This document shows positions 1 to 8,695 of a stretch of 64,000 nt of DNA, one piece after another (within the stretch, counting starts at the first letter, position 1; each line of letters starts with the position of its first letter). The stretch is taken from positions 445,172-509,171 of the forward strand of contig JAQTMY010000001.1 in NCBI GenBank assembly GCA_028714095.1, given 5' to 3'. This DNA comes from Candidatus Nanoarchaeia archaeon. GTDB taxonomy: Archaea > Nanobdellota > Nanobdellia > SCGC-AAA011-G17 > JACPNG01. Under the pieces are notes generated by a model. It saw only the letters and a list, made by a program, of their open reading frames with translations, was not told the origin of the DNA and did not search any database. A program made the translations under genes and the position numbers.

Positions 1-3
1 AGA

Positions 4-972
4 ATGATTGATGTTGCTGGGTTAGTTCCAGATGCCCATAAAGGAAAAGGAAGAGGCAATCAATTCTTGGATGACTTAAGACAGGCAGATGCATTAATTC
101 ATGTTGTAGATGTTTCTGGAAGTCTTAATGAAAATGGTGAACCAGTTGCTGTTGGATCTTATGATCCTGCAAAAGATATTGAATTTTTAGAGTATGAATT
201 GGATATGTGGTTCTTCCAGATCTTAAGCAAGGGATGGGACAAATTTTCAAGACAGGCTCAGCAGGAAAAGGCAAATATTGTAAAAGCAATAGCCAAGCAG
301 CTTTCAGGGCTAGGCACAAAAGAAAATATAGTAGAATCTTCAATAAAAAAATTAAATTTAAGTAATGAAATCTCTTTCTGGGATAATAATCAGCTTAAAG
401 AACTTGCTAAAGAGCTTAGAAGATCAACAAAGCCTACAATTATTGCAGCAAACAAAATTGATGTTAAAGGTGCAGATGAAAAGTTTAAGGAACTTAGAAA
501 ACAATTTCCAGATTTATTGATAATTCCTTGTTCTGCAGAATCTGAACTTGCCTTAAGGGAAGCATCTAAGAATAATCTTATTGAATATATTCCTGGAGAG
601 TCAGATTTTAAAATAATCGGCAGTTTAAATGATAAACAGAAAAAAGGTCTGGAGTTTATTAAGGAAGATATTCTGAATAAATATAAATCCACCGGAGTCC
701 AAGATGTTTTAAATAAATCTGTGTTTGATTTGTTAAAATATATTGCAATCTTCCCTGGAGGAATGAATAAACTGGAAGATTCAAATGGAAATATTCTTCC
801 TGACTGTTTCTTGATGCCTCCTAATTCAACAGCATTAGATTTTGCTTATTCCCTGCATACAGACCTAGGTGATAATTTTATAAAAGCAATGGATGTCAAG
901 AAGAGATTGCCTGTTGGCAAGGATCATAAATTGAATCATCTTGATGTTATAGAGATTATGCATAAAAAATAA
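4..972 (+). CDS. ychF: YchF/OLA1-type GTPase with C-terminal TGS domain, 5'-truncated by window edge
   Basis: DVAGLVPDAHKGKGRGNQFLDDLRQADALIHVVD (G3 region), NKID motif, C-terminal TGS-like segment ending DVIEIMHKK. Confidence 0.85.
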   Translation: MIDVAGLVPDAHKGKGRGNQFLDDLRQADALIHVVDVSGSLNENGEPVAVGSYDPAKDIEFLEYELDMWFFQILSKGWDKFSRQAQQEKANIVKAIAKQLSGLGTKENIVESSIKKLNLSNEISFWDNNQLKELAKELRRSTKPTIIAANKIDVKGADEKFKELRKQFPDLLIIPCSAESELALREASKNNLIEYIPGESDFKIIGSLNDKQKKGLEFIKEDILNKYKSTGVQDVLNKSVFDLLKYIAIFPGGMNKLEDSNGNILPDCFLMPPNSTALDFAYSLHTDLGDNFIKAMDVKKRLPVGKDHKLNHLDVIEIMHKK

Positions 973-1003
973 ATTTTTATAGTAATAGATATTATCTTAT
1001 TCT

Positions 1004-1885
1004 ATGATTTTAAGAAAAAAACAATTAGATGTTCTCCCTTATTATTATTTAATATCAAAAAAACTGGTTAAATTCCTTGATAAAAAAGAAATAGCAACAA
1101 AAATTAGTCTCCCAAACAGCAACATCCCAAAAGTTCTGAAAAGAGGCTCTAAGGAAGAACCGTTGTTTGCAGAGGAGTTAGTTAAAAATGTGGATTCTAA
1201 GATGTTAAGTTTAAGGGATAGGCATCTTGATGAGATAAAAAATAAGTTAAACAGAACCCAGATTAAAATCTGGAATTATTTTGTCCCAAGAAAACTAATT
1301 GATTTTTTGTATGCAACAAACAACGAAGGAGTTAATAAAAAAATTGAAAGAATATTCTTTGATATTGATTGTGGTTCTTTAAGCTCTGAAAAAGCTAGGA
1401 TAGTTGCTAAGGAATTAGTTTATTTAATCAAGAATGATAAAGAATTTAATAAACTTGTTAAGTATGATTTGATGCCTATGTGGACAGGCCATTCTTTTCA
1501 TATTTACTTATTCTTGAGTAGAGAAGTGACCCCAGAATTTTATGATAAATATCTGATGTTCTCAAAATCTAAACCCTTGGAAAGTTTTACAGGCAGATGG
1601 GCTGATAAAATTTCCAAAAAAACAAAAATAAAAGTTATCGGGGGGCATGAAAAAGTTAAGAATCATATTAATATTGATCCTTCTCAAACTCCTTCAGGAA
1701 AATTAGCTAGAGCTCCATTTTCTTTGAACATTAAAAAGTTTAAGATTGCTGGAATTGCTCTGCCTTTAAGCATAAAAGATTTGGATGATAAGAACTTAAT
1801 TAAAAAATTGAGGTGTTATAATGCAGATAAGGTTATAAAGGATTTAAATTCTCTAGCTAAAAAAATTCCTGCGAGGTTAAGATAG
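1004..1885 (+). CDS. Archaeo-eukaryotic primase superfamily protein, LigD-polymerase/PriS-like
   Basis: FFDIDCG, TGHSFHIYLFL and INIDPSQTPSGKLARAPFSL resemble the DxD, SGxHxY and D..QNxxGKxxxAPYSxR motifs of LigD-Pol/primase small subunit. Confidence 0.6.
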   Translation: MILRKKQLDVLPYYYLISKKLVKFLDKKEIATKISLPNSNIPKVLKRGSKEEPLFAEELVKNVDSKMLSLRDRHLDEIKNKLNRTQIKIWNYFVPRKLIDFLYATNNEGVNKKIERIFFDIDCGSLSSEKARIVAKELVYLIKNDKEFNKLVKYDLMPMWTGHSFHIYLFLSREVTPEFYDKYLMFSKSKPLESFTGRWADKISKKTKIKVIGGHEKVKNHINIDPSQTPSGKLARAPFSLNIKKFKIAGIALPLSIKDLDDKNLIKKLRCYNADKVIKDLNSLAKKIPARLR

Positions 1886-2277
1886 CACCAATAAAATCTG
1901 ATGAAGATCCGAATAAAGCCTCTCTCTATGACGGAGAGACAGCTGACGAAAATGTAAATTTTATCTATATTCAATTTAAACCTTTACTAAGGCAGCGTCT
2001 AACTAATTTTTTTGAAAGTAAAAATCAGGAGATAATAGATCATACTATTGATGATCTTTGTGATCTCTTCTATGAACATATCCAAGGGATATCTAAAATA
2101 AGGGCTAACCCTAACCTAAATCTGTTTCTGGAAAATTATAAAGAGGATAAATCTTTCCAAAACAAGATAGTAAGGTATTTGGAGATTACAGCATTTGTTT
2201 ATAATAGGATTATCTTAGAACTTAAAACCAAAAATGCTTTAAATGAACCTAACGATAAACCTTATGGGGGGCCGTAG
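1861..2277 (+). CDS. Open frame without a normal start codon (possible frameshifted extension of the primase-like gene or unusual start); hypothetical
   Basis: Uninterrupted ~138-codon frame (..CEVKIAPIKSDEDPNKASLYDGETADENVNFIYIQFKPLLRQRLTNFFESKNQEIIDHTIDDLCDLFYEHIQ..) with no ATG/GTG and only a late TTG; stop codon lies inside the tRNA-Pro 5' end. Confidence 0.4.
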   Translation, partial: KNSCEVKIAPIKSDEDPNKASLYDGETADENVNFIYIQFKPLLRQRLTNFFESKNQEIIDHTIDDLCDLFYEHIQGISKIRANPNLNLFLENYKEDKSFQNKIVRYLEITAFVYNRIILELKTKNALNEPNDKPYGGP

Positions 2278-2341
2278 TGTAGCTTGGTCTATCACACTAG
2301 GCTGGGGGTCTAGTAACCGGGGTTCGAATCCTCGCAGCCCC
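2268..2341 (+). tRNA. tRNA-Pro (anticodon GGG), no intron
   Basis: Acceptor GGGGCCG/CAGCCCC (one C-A mismatch), anticodon arm CTAGG-CTGGGGG-TCTAG, T arm CGGGG-TTCGAAT-CCTCG. Confidence 0.9.
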
Positions 2342-2376
2342 ATTAATTTTTTAAATTAAAGAATTCTGATAATCAA

Positions 2377-3363
2377 ATGGTAATCGGATTAGGCATCGAA
2401 AGTACAGCGCATACTTTTGGAGCTTCTGTAGTAAATGATAAAGGCAAGATATTAAGCAATGTAAACAAGATGTTTACAACAGAAAAAGAAGGGATGAATC
2501 CTAGTGATGTTGCTAAACATCATAGAAAATATGCAGATGAAATAATAAAAAAGGCTTTAGATGAAGCAAAAATTAAAGAAACTAATCTAGATTTTATTAC
2601 TTTTTCACAAGGTCCTGGTTTGCCTCCAAGTTTAGTTGTTGGAAAAGATAAGGCAAAAGAATTAGCAAATAAATTACAGATTCCTTTAATAGGTTCTAAT
2701 CATATCTGTGCACATCTGGAAATAGGAAAGTTATTGACAAAAACAAAAGATCCAGTCTTTGTGTTTGTTTCTGGAGCAAATACCCAGATTATTGCTTATG
2801 AATCAAAAAGATACAGAATCTTTGGAGAAACCTTGGACATTGGTCTAGGAAATGCCTTTGATAAGTTTGGAAGAGACATTGGTTTAGGATTTCCTGCAGG
2901 GCCGCAAATAGAAAAGCTTGCTAAAAATGGTAATTATATTGAACTGCCTTATATTGTAAAAGGAATGGATCTAAGTTTTTCAGGTATTATAACAAGAGCA
3001 GATCAATTATATAAACAGGGAAAAAACAAAGACGATTTATGTTATTCTTTGCAGGAAACTTGTTTTGCAATGTTGACAGAGGTATCTGAAAGAGCTCTTG
3101 CTCATTGTAATAAAAAAGAGGTTATTTTAATTGGTGGAGTTGCAGCAAATAAAAGGTTTTGTGAAATGCTTGATAAAATGTGCAAACGGAGAAAAGCCAA
3201 GTTTTTCCCTGTTCCATTAAAACATTGTGGGGATCATGCTGCAATGATAGCCTGGCAAGGAATGCTCCAATTTAAGTCTGATAAGAATTTTTTGGATTTG
3301 AATGAAATTGATATCCTACCTAAATGGAGAATAGATGAAGTAGAAGTTACCTGGATTAAATAA
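2377..3363 (+). CDS. kae1: tRNA N6-adenosine threonylcarbamoyltransferase Kae1
   Basis: GIESTAHTFGASVV, SGANTQII, GGVAANKRF motifs. Confidence 0.95.
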   Translation: MVIGLGIESTAHTFGASVVNDKGKILSNVNKMFTTEKEGMNPSDVAKHHRKYADEIIKKALDEAKIKETNLDFITFSQGPGLPPSLVVGKDKAKELANKLQIPLIGSNHICAHLEIGKLLTKTKDPVFVFVSGANTQIIAYESKRYRIFGETLDIGLGNAFDKFGRDIGLGFPAGPQIEKLAKNGNYIELPYIVKGMDLSFSGIITRADQLYKQGKNKDDLCYSLQETCFAMLTEVSERALAHCNKKEVILIGGVAANKRFCEMLDKMCKRRKAKFFPVPLKHCGDHAAMIAWQGMLQFKSDKNFLDLNEIDILPKWRIDEVEVTWIK

Positions 3364-4060
3364 GAACAAAACAAATTCTTCTTCTATTCCCGCCTTTGTT
3401 TTCTAATTTAGTTATTTTTATTTTTCCAATCTCGGAAGTATTCTTGACATGAGTCCCGCCGCAGGCAGTAATGTCAAAATCCTTAATCTCCACAATTCTT
3501 ATGTCTTTTATGTCTGGATTAAGTCCTTTTGCAAGCTTGGATAAAACAGGAAGTTCCATTGCTTTTTCCCTTGGCAAAAAATAAGTTTTAACTTCAGTAT
3601 TTTTAGATAAAAATTCATTTACTTTACTTTCAAAACTCATCATTAATTCTCTGTCAAAATTTTCCAAGGAAAAATCTACTCTTGACTTTTCCAGATCTAA
3701 CTGGTTTCCAGTAATTAAAGCTCCTGTTTCTTTATACAAAAACTGTGATAAAATATGAGATGCAGTATGATACCTCATCAATAAATGTCTCCTTTCCCAA
3801 TTAATAAAACCCTTAACTTTCATGCCTTCTTTAAGCCCTTCTTTGTCAACTTCGTGGCTTATTTCATCATCAGCCTTAGCAACATAAACTACATTGTATT
3901 TATTTCCATGCTCATCAACTAAAAATCCTGTATCAAAGGGCTGACCTCCAGAATTTGGATAAAAATAACTTTCCTCTAAAATAATATATTTATCTTTTAC
4001 AGATTTTACAATGCTTTCAAACTCTTTGATGTATGAGTCCTCTAAATATCTTGCTTGCAT
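3356..4060 (-). CDS. alaX: AlaX-type alanyl-tRNA editing protein
   Basis: RYHTASHIL and DITACGGTHVKNTSEIG editing-domain metal-binding motifs. Confidence 0.85.
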   Translation of the reverse strand: MQARYLEDSYIKEFESIVKSVKDKYIILEESYFYPNSGGQPFDTGFLVDEHGNKYNVVYVAKADDEISHEVDKEGLKEGMKVKGFINWERRHLLMRYHTASHILSQFLYKETGALITGNQLDLEKSRVDFSLENFDRELMMSFESKVNEFLSKNTEVKTYFLPREKAMELPVLSKLAKGLNPDIKDIRIVEIKDFDITACGGTHVKNTSEIGKIKITKLENKGGNRRRICFVLI

Positions 4061-4153
4061 AACCTTTAATTCTTGAAATTATTTAAAAAACTTTCTGAAA
4101 TACCTATATAGAAGGATATAAATATTTTAATTACCTTACTTTGTAGATTTACT

Positions 4154-6016
4154 ATGGATTTGCTCTTTCCCCATGAGGAAATAAGGGATATACAGAATAC
4201 TTTTATGAATGACTTATTTAGTGCTCTAAAGGAAAATAAGCATATTTTAATCCATGCACCAACAGGAATAGGAAAGACTGCAGCAGCCCTCTCTCCAGCA
4301 TTGAAATATGCTCTTGAAACAAAAAAAACATTATATTTCCTGACATCAAGGCATACCCAGCATAAGATTGCCATAGAAACACTAAGAAAAATCCAGGAAA
4401 AACACAAATTAGATTTTAAGATAGCAGATTTTATAGGAAAAAAATGGATGTGTTTAGTCCCAGGAGTAGATCAGCTTACCTCATCTGAATTTGCAGAATA
4501 CTGCAAGGAGGCAATAAAAAAAGATCATTGTGAATATTATTCAAGATTAAAGGCTAAAAATGATTTATCTTCAGAATCAAAAAGAGTTATAAAGGAAATT
4601 GGTAACATTACAGAAGTTGAGAAAGTATGTGAGTTATGTAAAAACCATGGAGTATGTCCTTATGAGGTTACCTTATTGCTGGCAAAAGAAGCAAACGTAA
4701 TTATTGCAGATTATTTTCATATCTTAAACTCCCACATAAGAAAAAATTTCTTTAGTAAAACAGAAAAATCCCTGGAAAATTCAATAATAATCTTTGATGA
4801 AGCCCATAATCTTCCAGAAAGAATCAGAAACTTAATGTCCAGTAATATTTCTTCATTTATTGTATCCCAGGCAGTCAGGGAAGCAAAAGATCTTGGATAC
4901 AAGGAAATCTCAGAAGATATAGAAAAAATAAAACACATTCTTGAAAAACTTGCCCAGGAAGTCCCAATAAATCTTTTTGAGTCAAAAGTTTCGAAAGATT
5001 ACCTTAATGAAAAAATAAAGGAAGTTTTGGACCTTGAAGAATTTATTGGGAACTTGGTTTTTGTTGGAGAACAGGTTTTGGAATTAAAAAGAAGAAGCTT
5101 TTGTATTACTGTCGCTACATTTCTTGAATCCTGGCAGGGTCCTGATCTAGGATTTACGAGAATTTTAACAAAAGGTTTTGATAAAAAAGACCTTCCAATA
5201 ATAACTTTGTATTATCATTGTCTGGATCCCTCTGTATTGTTTAAGGAAATATCCACCGGATCCTTAATAATTGGTATGTCAGGAACCTTAAGTCCTTTGG
5301 ATATGTATAAAGATATTTTAGGTATAGATGCTGTTCTTAAAGAATATGAAGACCCATTCCCACAGCAGAATAGGCTTAATTTAGTAGTCCCAAAAACAAC
5401 AACAAAATTTAGCGAGAGAAGATCAGAAATGTATCAGAAGATTGCTGCACTCGGTTCTGCCATTATTAATACTATACCTGGGAATTCAATAGTTTTCTTT
5501 CCAAGTTATGAATTAAGGGATAATGTATTTCCTTTCTTTAAGGATTTTTCTGAAAAAACAATATTCCTTGAAAGTTCAGGACTGACCAAAACTGAAAAAG
5601 AAGACTTGATTAATAAATTTAAATCCTATTCTGGGACCGGAGCTGTAATGTTGGCAGTAAGTTCAGGTTCCCTAGGAGAAGGAATTGATTTGCCAGGGGA
5701 TTATCTAAAAGGAGTTGTTGTTATAGGATTACCTTTATCAAAACCAGACCTTAAAACAAATGAATTAATTGAGTATTATCAAAAAAGATTTAGCAAGGGA
5801 TGGGAATATGGTTATGTTTATCCTGCTATGCTTAAAACAGTTCAGAATGCTGGCCGTTGTATAAGGTCTGAAACCGATAAAGGGATTATTGTTTTTATGG
5901 ATGAAAGGTATATCCAATCTAAATACAGGGCATGTTTCCCAAAAAACTGGCACATAAAAATAACAAACAGCCCCGTTGTTGAAGTAAGGGAATTTTTTGA
6001 GAAAAACAATATTTAA
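4154..6016 (+). CDS. xpd: XPD/Rad3/DinG-family DNA helicase with Fe-S cysteines
   Basis: Walker A APTGIGKT, DEAH box IIFDEAHN, four-Cys insertion (..MC..EYC..CELCKNHGVCPYE), C-terminal QNAGRCIR. Confidence 0.85.
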   Translation: MDLLFPHEEIRDIQNTFMNDLFSALKENKHILIHAPTGIGKTAAALSPALKYALETKKTLYFLTSRHTQHKIAIETLRKIQEKHKLDFKIADFIGKKWMCLVPGVDQLTSSEFAEYCKEAIKKDHCEYYSRLKAKNDLSSESKRVIKEIGNITEVEKVCELCKNHGVCPYEVTLLLAKEANVIIADYFHILNSHIRKNFFSKTEKSLENSIIIFDEAHNLPERIRNLMSSNISSFIVSQAVREAKDLGYKEISEDIEKIKHILEKLAQEVPINLFESKVSKDYLNEKIKEVLDLEEFIGNLVFVGEQVLELKRRSFCITVATFLESWQGPDLGFTRILTKGFDKKDLPIITLYYHCLDPSVLFKEISTGSLIIGMSGTLSPLDMYKDILGIDAVLKEYEDPFPQQNRLNLVVPKTTTKFSERRSEMYQKIAALGSAIINTIPGNSIVFFPSYELRDNVFPFFKDFSEKTIFLESSGLTKTEKEDLINKFKSYSGTGAVMLAVSSGSLGEGIDLPGDYLKGVVVIGLPLSKPDLKTNELIEYYQKRFSKGWEYGYVYPAMLKTVQNAGRCIRSETDKGIIVFMDERYIQSKYRACFPKNWHIKITNSPVVEVREFFEKNNI

Positions 6017-6390
6017 TCTTTTTTCTTGGCCTGGAATGTAGTATTAATGTCAATTATATACTTGCCATCTTCTAATTTATATACTAAAGGTTTTCCCTTG
6101 AATAATTCAACTATATCTAATTCATACTTTCCTGGTTTCAAGATTCTTATTGATTCTAAATCAAGGATAACAGGTCTGTCAATCTCATCAATGCCAATTA
6201 TATCCAGAACATCATGTTCTATCTGTTCCTTGTCTTCTTCAGTTAGGTTTACAGTTATTTCCTTAACCTTGTTTAACGCCTCATTTCTGACAAAAAAGAA
6301 AAACCTTCCTTTACAAGAAGAGCACCCCTCTAAAATTTCTTTAGAGCCATCATCATATAATTTTCCACATCTCACACATTGGTGGGGCAT
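6013..6390 (-). CDS. Zn-ribbon protein, OapC/ArvC-like (DUF2072-type)
   Basis: CVRCGKLYDDGSKEILEGCSSCKGRFFF N-terminal zinc ribbon; operon with the next two genes. Confidence 0.6.
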   Translation of the reverse strand: MPHQCVRCGKLYDDGSKEILEGCSSCKGRFFFFVRNEALNKVKEITVNLTEEDKEQIEHDVLDIIGIDEIDRPVILDLESIRILKPGKYELDIVELFKGKPLVYKLEDGKYIIDINTTFQAKKKD

Positions 6391-6806
6391 TATCTCCTCC
6401 TCTTTTTACCAATAAGCCTGTAAGACCTTTTTCTATTTAAACCATTTGTTGTTAATAATTGTATTTTATTAGGATCTCTCTTAATCTCTTTGATAACTGT
6501 TGCAGGTCCGATTACAGTCAATCCAGATCTTACCCCAGTTAATGCAGAAGCAACACTTCTTGTAAACTTATCCATAACGCTTTCTCTTTTAATTTCAGGA
6601 TAAACTGTGCATAGTTCAATTCCTTTAAAGTTTTTGTTTATGCCCTCCATTGTTCTCTGGATTAATTCTGTTTCTTCCATAGGTTTTAATCTTCCCTCTA
6701 CTAAAACAATCTTATCTTCTTTTACAAGGTTTAATATTCTGTTTATCTTTTCTCCAGAACTTAACTTCTTAATCTCTGCATGAGCTACAAATTGCAAAGT
6801 TAACAT
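6390..6806 (-). CDS. OapB/ArvB-like (DUF2073-type) protein
   Basis: Operon position between GTPase and Zn-ribbon gene; KEDKIVLVEGRLKPMEETELIQRTME. Confidence 0.55.
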   Translation of the reverse strand: MLTLQFVAHAEIKKLSSGEKINRILNLVKEDKIVLVEGRLKPMEETELIQRTMEGINKNFKGIELCTVYPEIKRESVMDKFTRSVASALTGVRSGLTVIGPATVIKEIKRDPNKIQLLTTNGLNRKRSYRLIGKKRRR

Positions 6807-7439
6807 TTATTTTATCACCTCAAATAATGCATCATAAAACTCTTCTATATTTATACCTTTCTCAGCAGACAAACCAACTACCTTGTACTGCGGGAATGCA
6901 TTTTCTATGTTTTTGACTTTTGCCTTTTTCAAATCAATTTTATTTCCAATAACTAAGACAGGAATTTCTCTTGCAGCTAAATTTCCGATTATTGTTAAGT
7001 TAACCTGTGAATAAGGATTTAGTGTTGCATCCAATACAACAACCACACAGTCCATGTTATCAAGCCATTTAATTGCTTCAATAACTCCTTTGGTTGCCTC
7101 CTTGGCTCTTTTTTTTGCTTCTGTTTTATTCAATTTATATTTTAAGAAATCTTCATAATCAATTCTTGTTGCAATTCCAGGAGTATCAACAAGATTAAAA
7201 CTAATTTTTTTGCCGCCCTTTCCTTTAATTTCAATTCTTTCTTTAACTTGGATTTCCCTTGTCTCATGAGGGATTTTTGAAACAATACCCACCGACTCCC
7301 CTAACCAATCCATAGAAATCTTATTTGCTAAAGTTGTTTTTCCTGCATTTGGAGGTCCATATAATCCTAATTTTATATGTTTCTTTTTTCTAAAAATACT
7401 TAATAACCCTCTAAAGAAACCCTTCACCTTTTTTATCAT
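6807..7439 (-). CDS. Era-like small GTPase (ArvA/OapA-like)
   Basis: GPPNAGKTTLANKI, DTPG, NKID motifs. Confidence 0.75.
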   Translation of the reverse strand: MIKKVKGFFRGLLSIFRKKKHIKLGLYGPPNAGKTTLANKISMDWLGESVGIVSKIPHETREIQVKERIEIKGKGGKKISFNLVDTPGIATRIDYEDFLKYKLNKTEAKKRAKEATKGVIEAIKWLDNMDCVVVVLDATLNPYSQVNLTIIGNLAAREIPVLVIGNKIDLKKAKVKNIENAFPQYKVVGLSAEKGINIEEFYDALFEVIK

Positions 7440-7541
7440 TTAATAAACCCTTTTACTACTTTTATTTTATTCTGGAATCTTGATTTATTAATGTTTCTAT
7501 ACTAAAAAATAATTGTTTAAAGGATTAATAGTAGTATAAAA

Positions 7542-7994
7542 TCAAATGTGTTTTTTATCATTATAACTTGGTTTAAGATCATTAAGATATTCTCTTAGAC
7601 GTATTCTGTCTTTAATTTCGGATAAATCAATTCCAATGGCTTGAACCTTGTTTGGATCTAAATCTCCAGGCCACTTATCTAGCATTACAGCAGTAGCTAC
7701 TTCTATCCCAGTATATTTTGTTCCTCTAACTTCAAATTGAGATTCTTCAGATTTTAGAATTGCTAAAGCTAATTCCAACTTGTTTTCTCCTTTATTCCAA
7801 TCTACCCCAACTTTCTTTGCTAAAATCCCAAATTGATCATACAACCAGAATTGATCATTACATCCAGGAAATACTGCCTGTGAGGTATCTCTAGGTTTAA
7901 GTCCCTTTGAAGCCCCATCTTCCTGTTCTCTTCTGCCATATCTTGATACAGTTTTGTCTTCTGCAATTAAATTCAGCATTTCACGAGTTAACAT
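7542..7994 (-). CDS. Hypothetical protein
   Basis: 150-codon ORF in an otherwise empty interval; no family recognised. Confidence 0.5.
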   Translation of the reverse strand: MLTREMLNLIAEDKTVSRYGRREQEDGASKGLKPRDTSQAVFPGCNDQFWLYDQFGILAKKVGVDWNKGENKLELALAILKSEESQFEVRGTKYTGIEVATAVMLDKWPGDLDPNKVQAIGIDLSEIKDRIRLREYLNDLKPSYNDKKHI

Positions 7995-8043
7995 AATATA
8001 AAAGATAAAACCAAGTTTAAAAATATTATTGTAATAAAAAATA

Positions 8044-8169
8044 CGCCGGGACAGGGATTTGAACCCTGATGCCTTTGCAGGCCAGGCTACCTAGTATTAT
8101 TTCCAGGCTTACACTTCTATATCCGTTTGTATATAGAATCTGTGCAATACCAGGTTATGCGATCCCGGC
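8044..8169 (-). tRNA. tRNA-Ser (anticodon GGA), predicted two introns (8109-8139 and 8089-8100)
   Basis: Acceptor GCCGGGA/TCCCGGC, discriminator G, T arm CAGGG-TTCAAAT-CCCTG, long variable arm GCCT-GCAA-AGGC; removing 31 and 12 nt gives anticodon arm CAGGC-CTGGAAA-GCCTG; both junctions fit bulge-helix-bulge geometry. Confidence 0.85.
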
Positions 8170-8219
8170 AAATAGAGTTAAAACTAAATTAAGTTTATTT
8201 AAAGGTTTTTATTAAAGAA

Positions 8220-8522
8220 TTAATCTAAAAGATCAATAGTGATCTGAACACCCTCAGGGATAGGAACTCTCATTATTAATCTTAAGGCTCTTTCATCTAT
8301 TCCCAAGTCAATCATTCTTTTATGAACTCTCATCTCAAAATGATCAAAACTTGCCTTTCCATCACCGCAAGGGGTTTTCCTTGTTGTTATTTTTAATTTT
8401 TTGGTAGGCAAAGGAATAGGACCCTTCATCTTTGTTTTCTGGGCTAATTCTTTGATAGATGCACATATCTCATTAAGAGAACCTATGTCTGTACTGGATA
8501 ATAATATTCTTGCTTTCTGCAT
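8220..8522 (-). CDS. rps10: 30S ribosomal protein S10
   Basis: KARILLSSTD..GPIPLPTKK..HFEMRVHKRMIDL..PEGVQITI. Confidence 0.95.
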   Translation of the reverse strand: MQKARILLSSTDIGSLNEICASIKELAQKTKMKGPIPLPTKKLKITTRKTPCGDGKASFDHFEMRVHKRMIDLGIDERALRLIMRVPIPEGVQITIDLLD

Positions 8523-8695
8523 TTTACGTTTTGATTAATTTTGGATTTATAAAGGTTACTGTTAATTCTTTCTGGCAAATAAACCCAGATATGTAATCAC
8601 TAGGTAGAGATGACAAAAAGAAAGATTTATAAACCTAAAATGCCCCGAAAATCAAGGAAAAAGGAGGATAAAAATGCCTTCTTTTAACCATAAAA

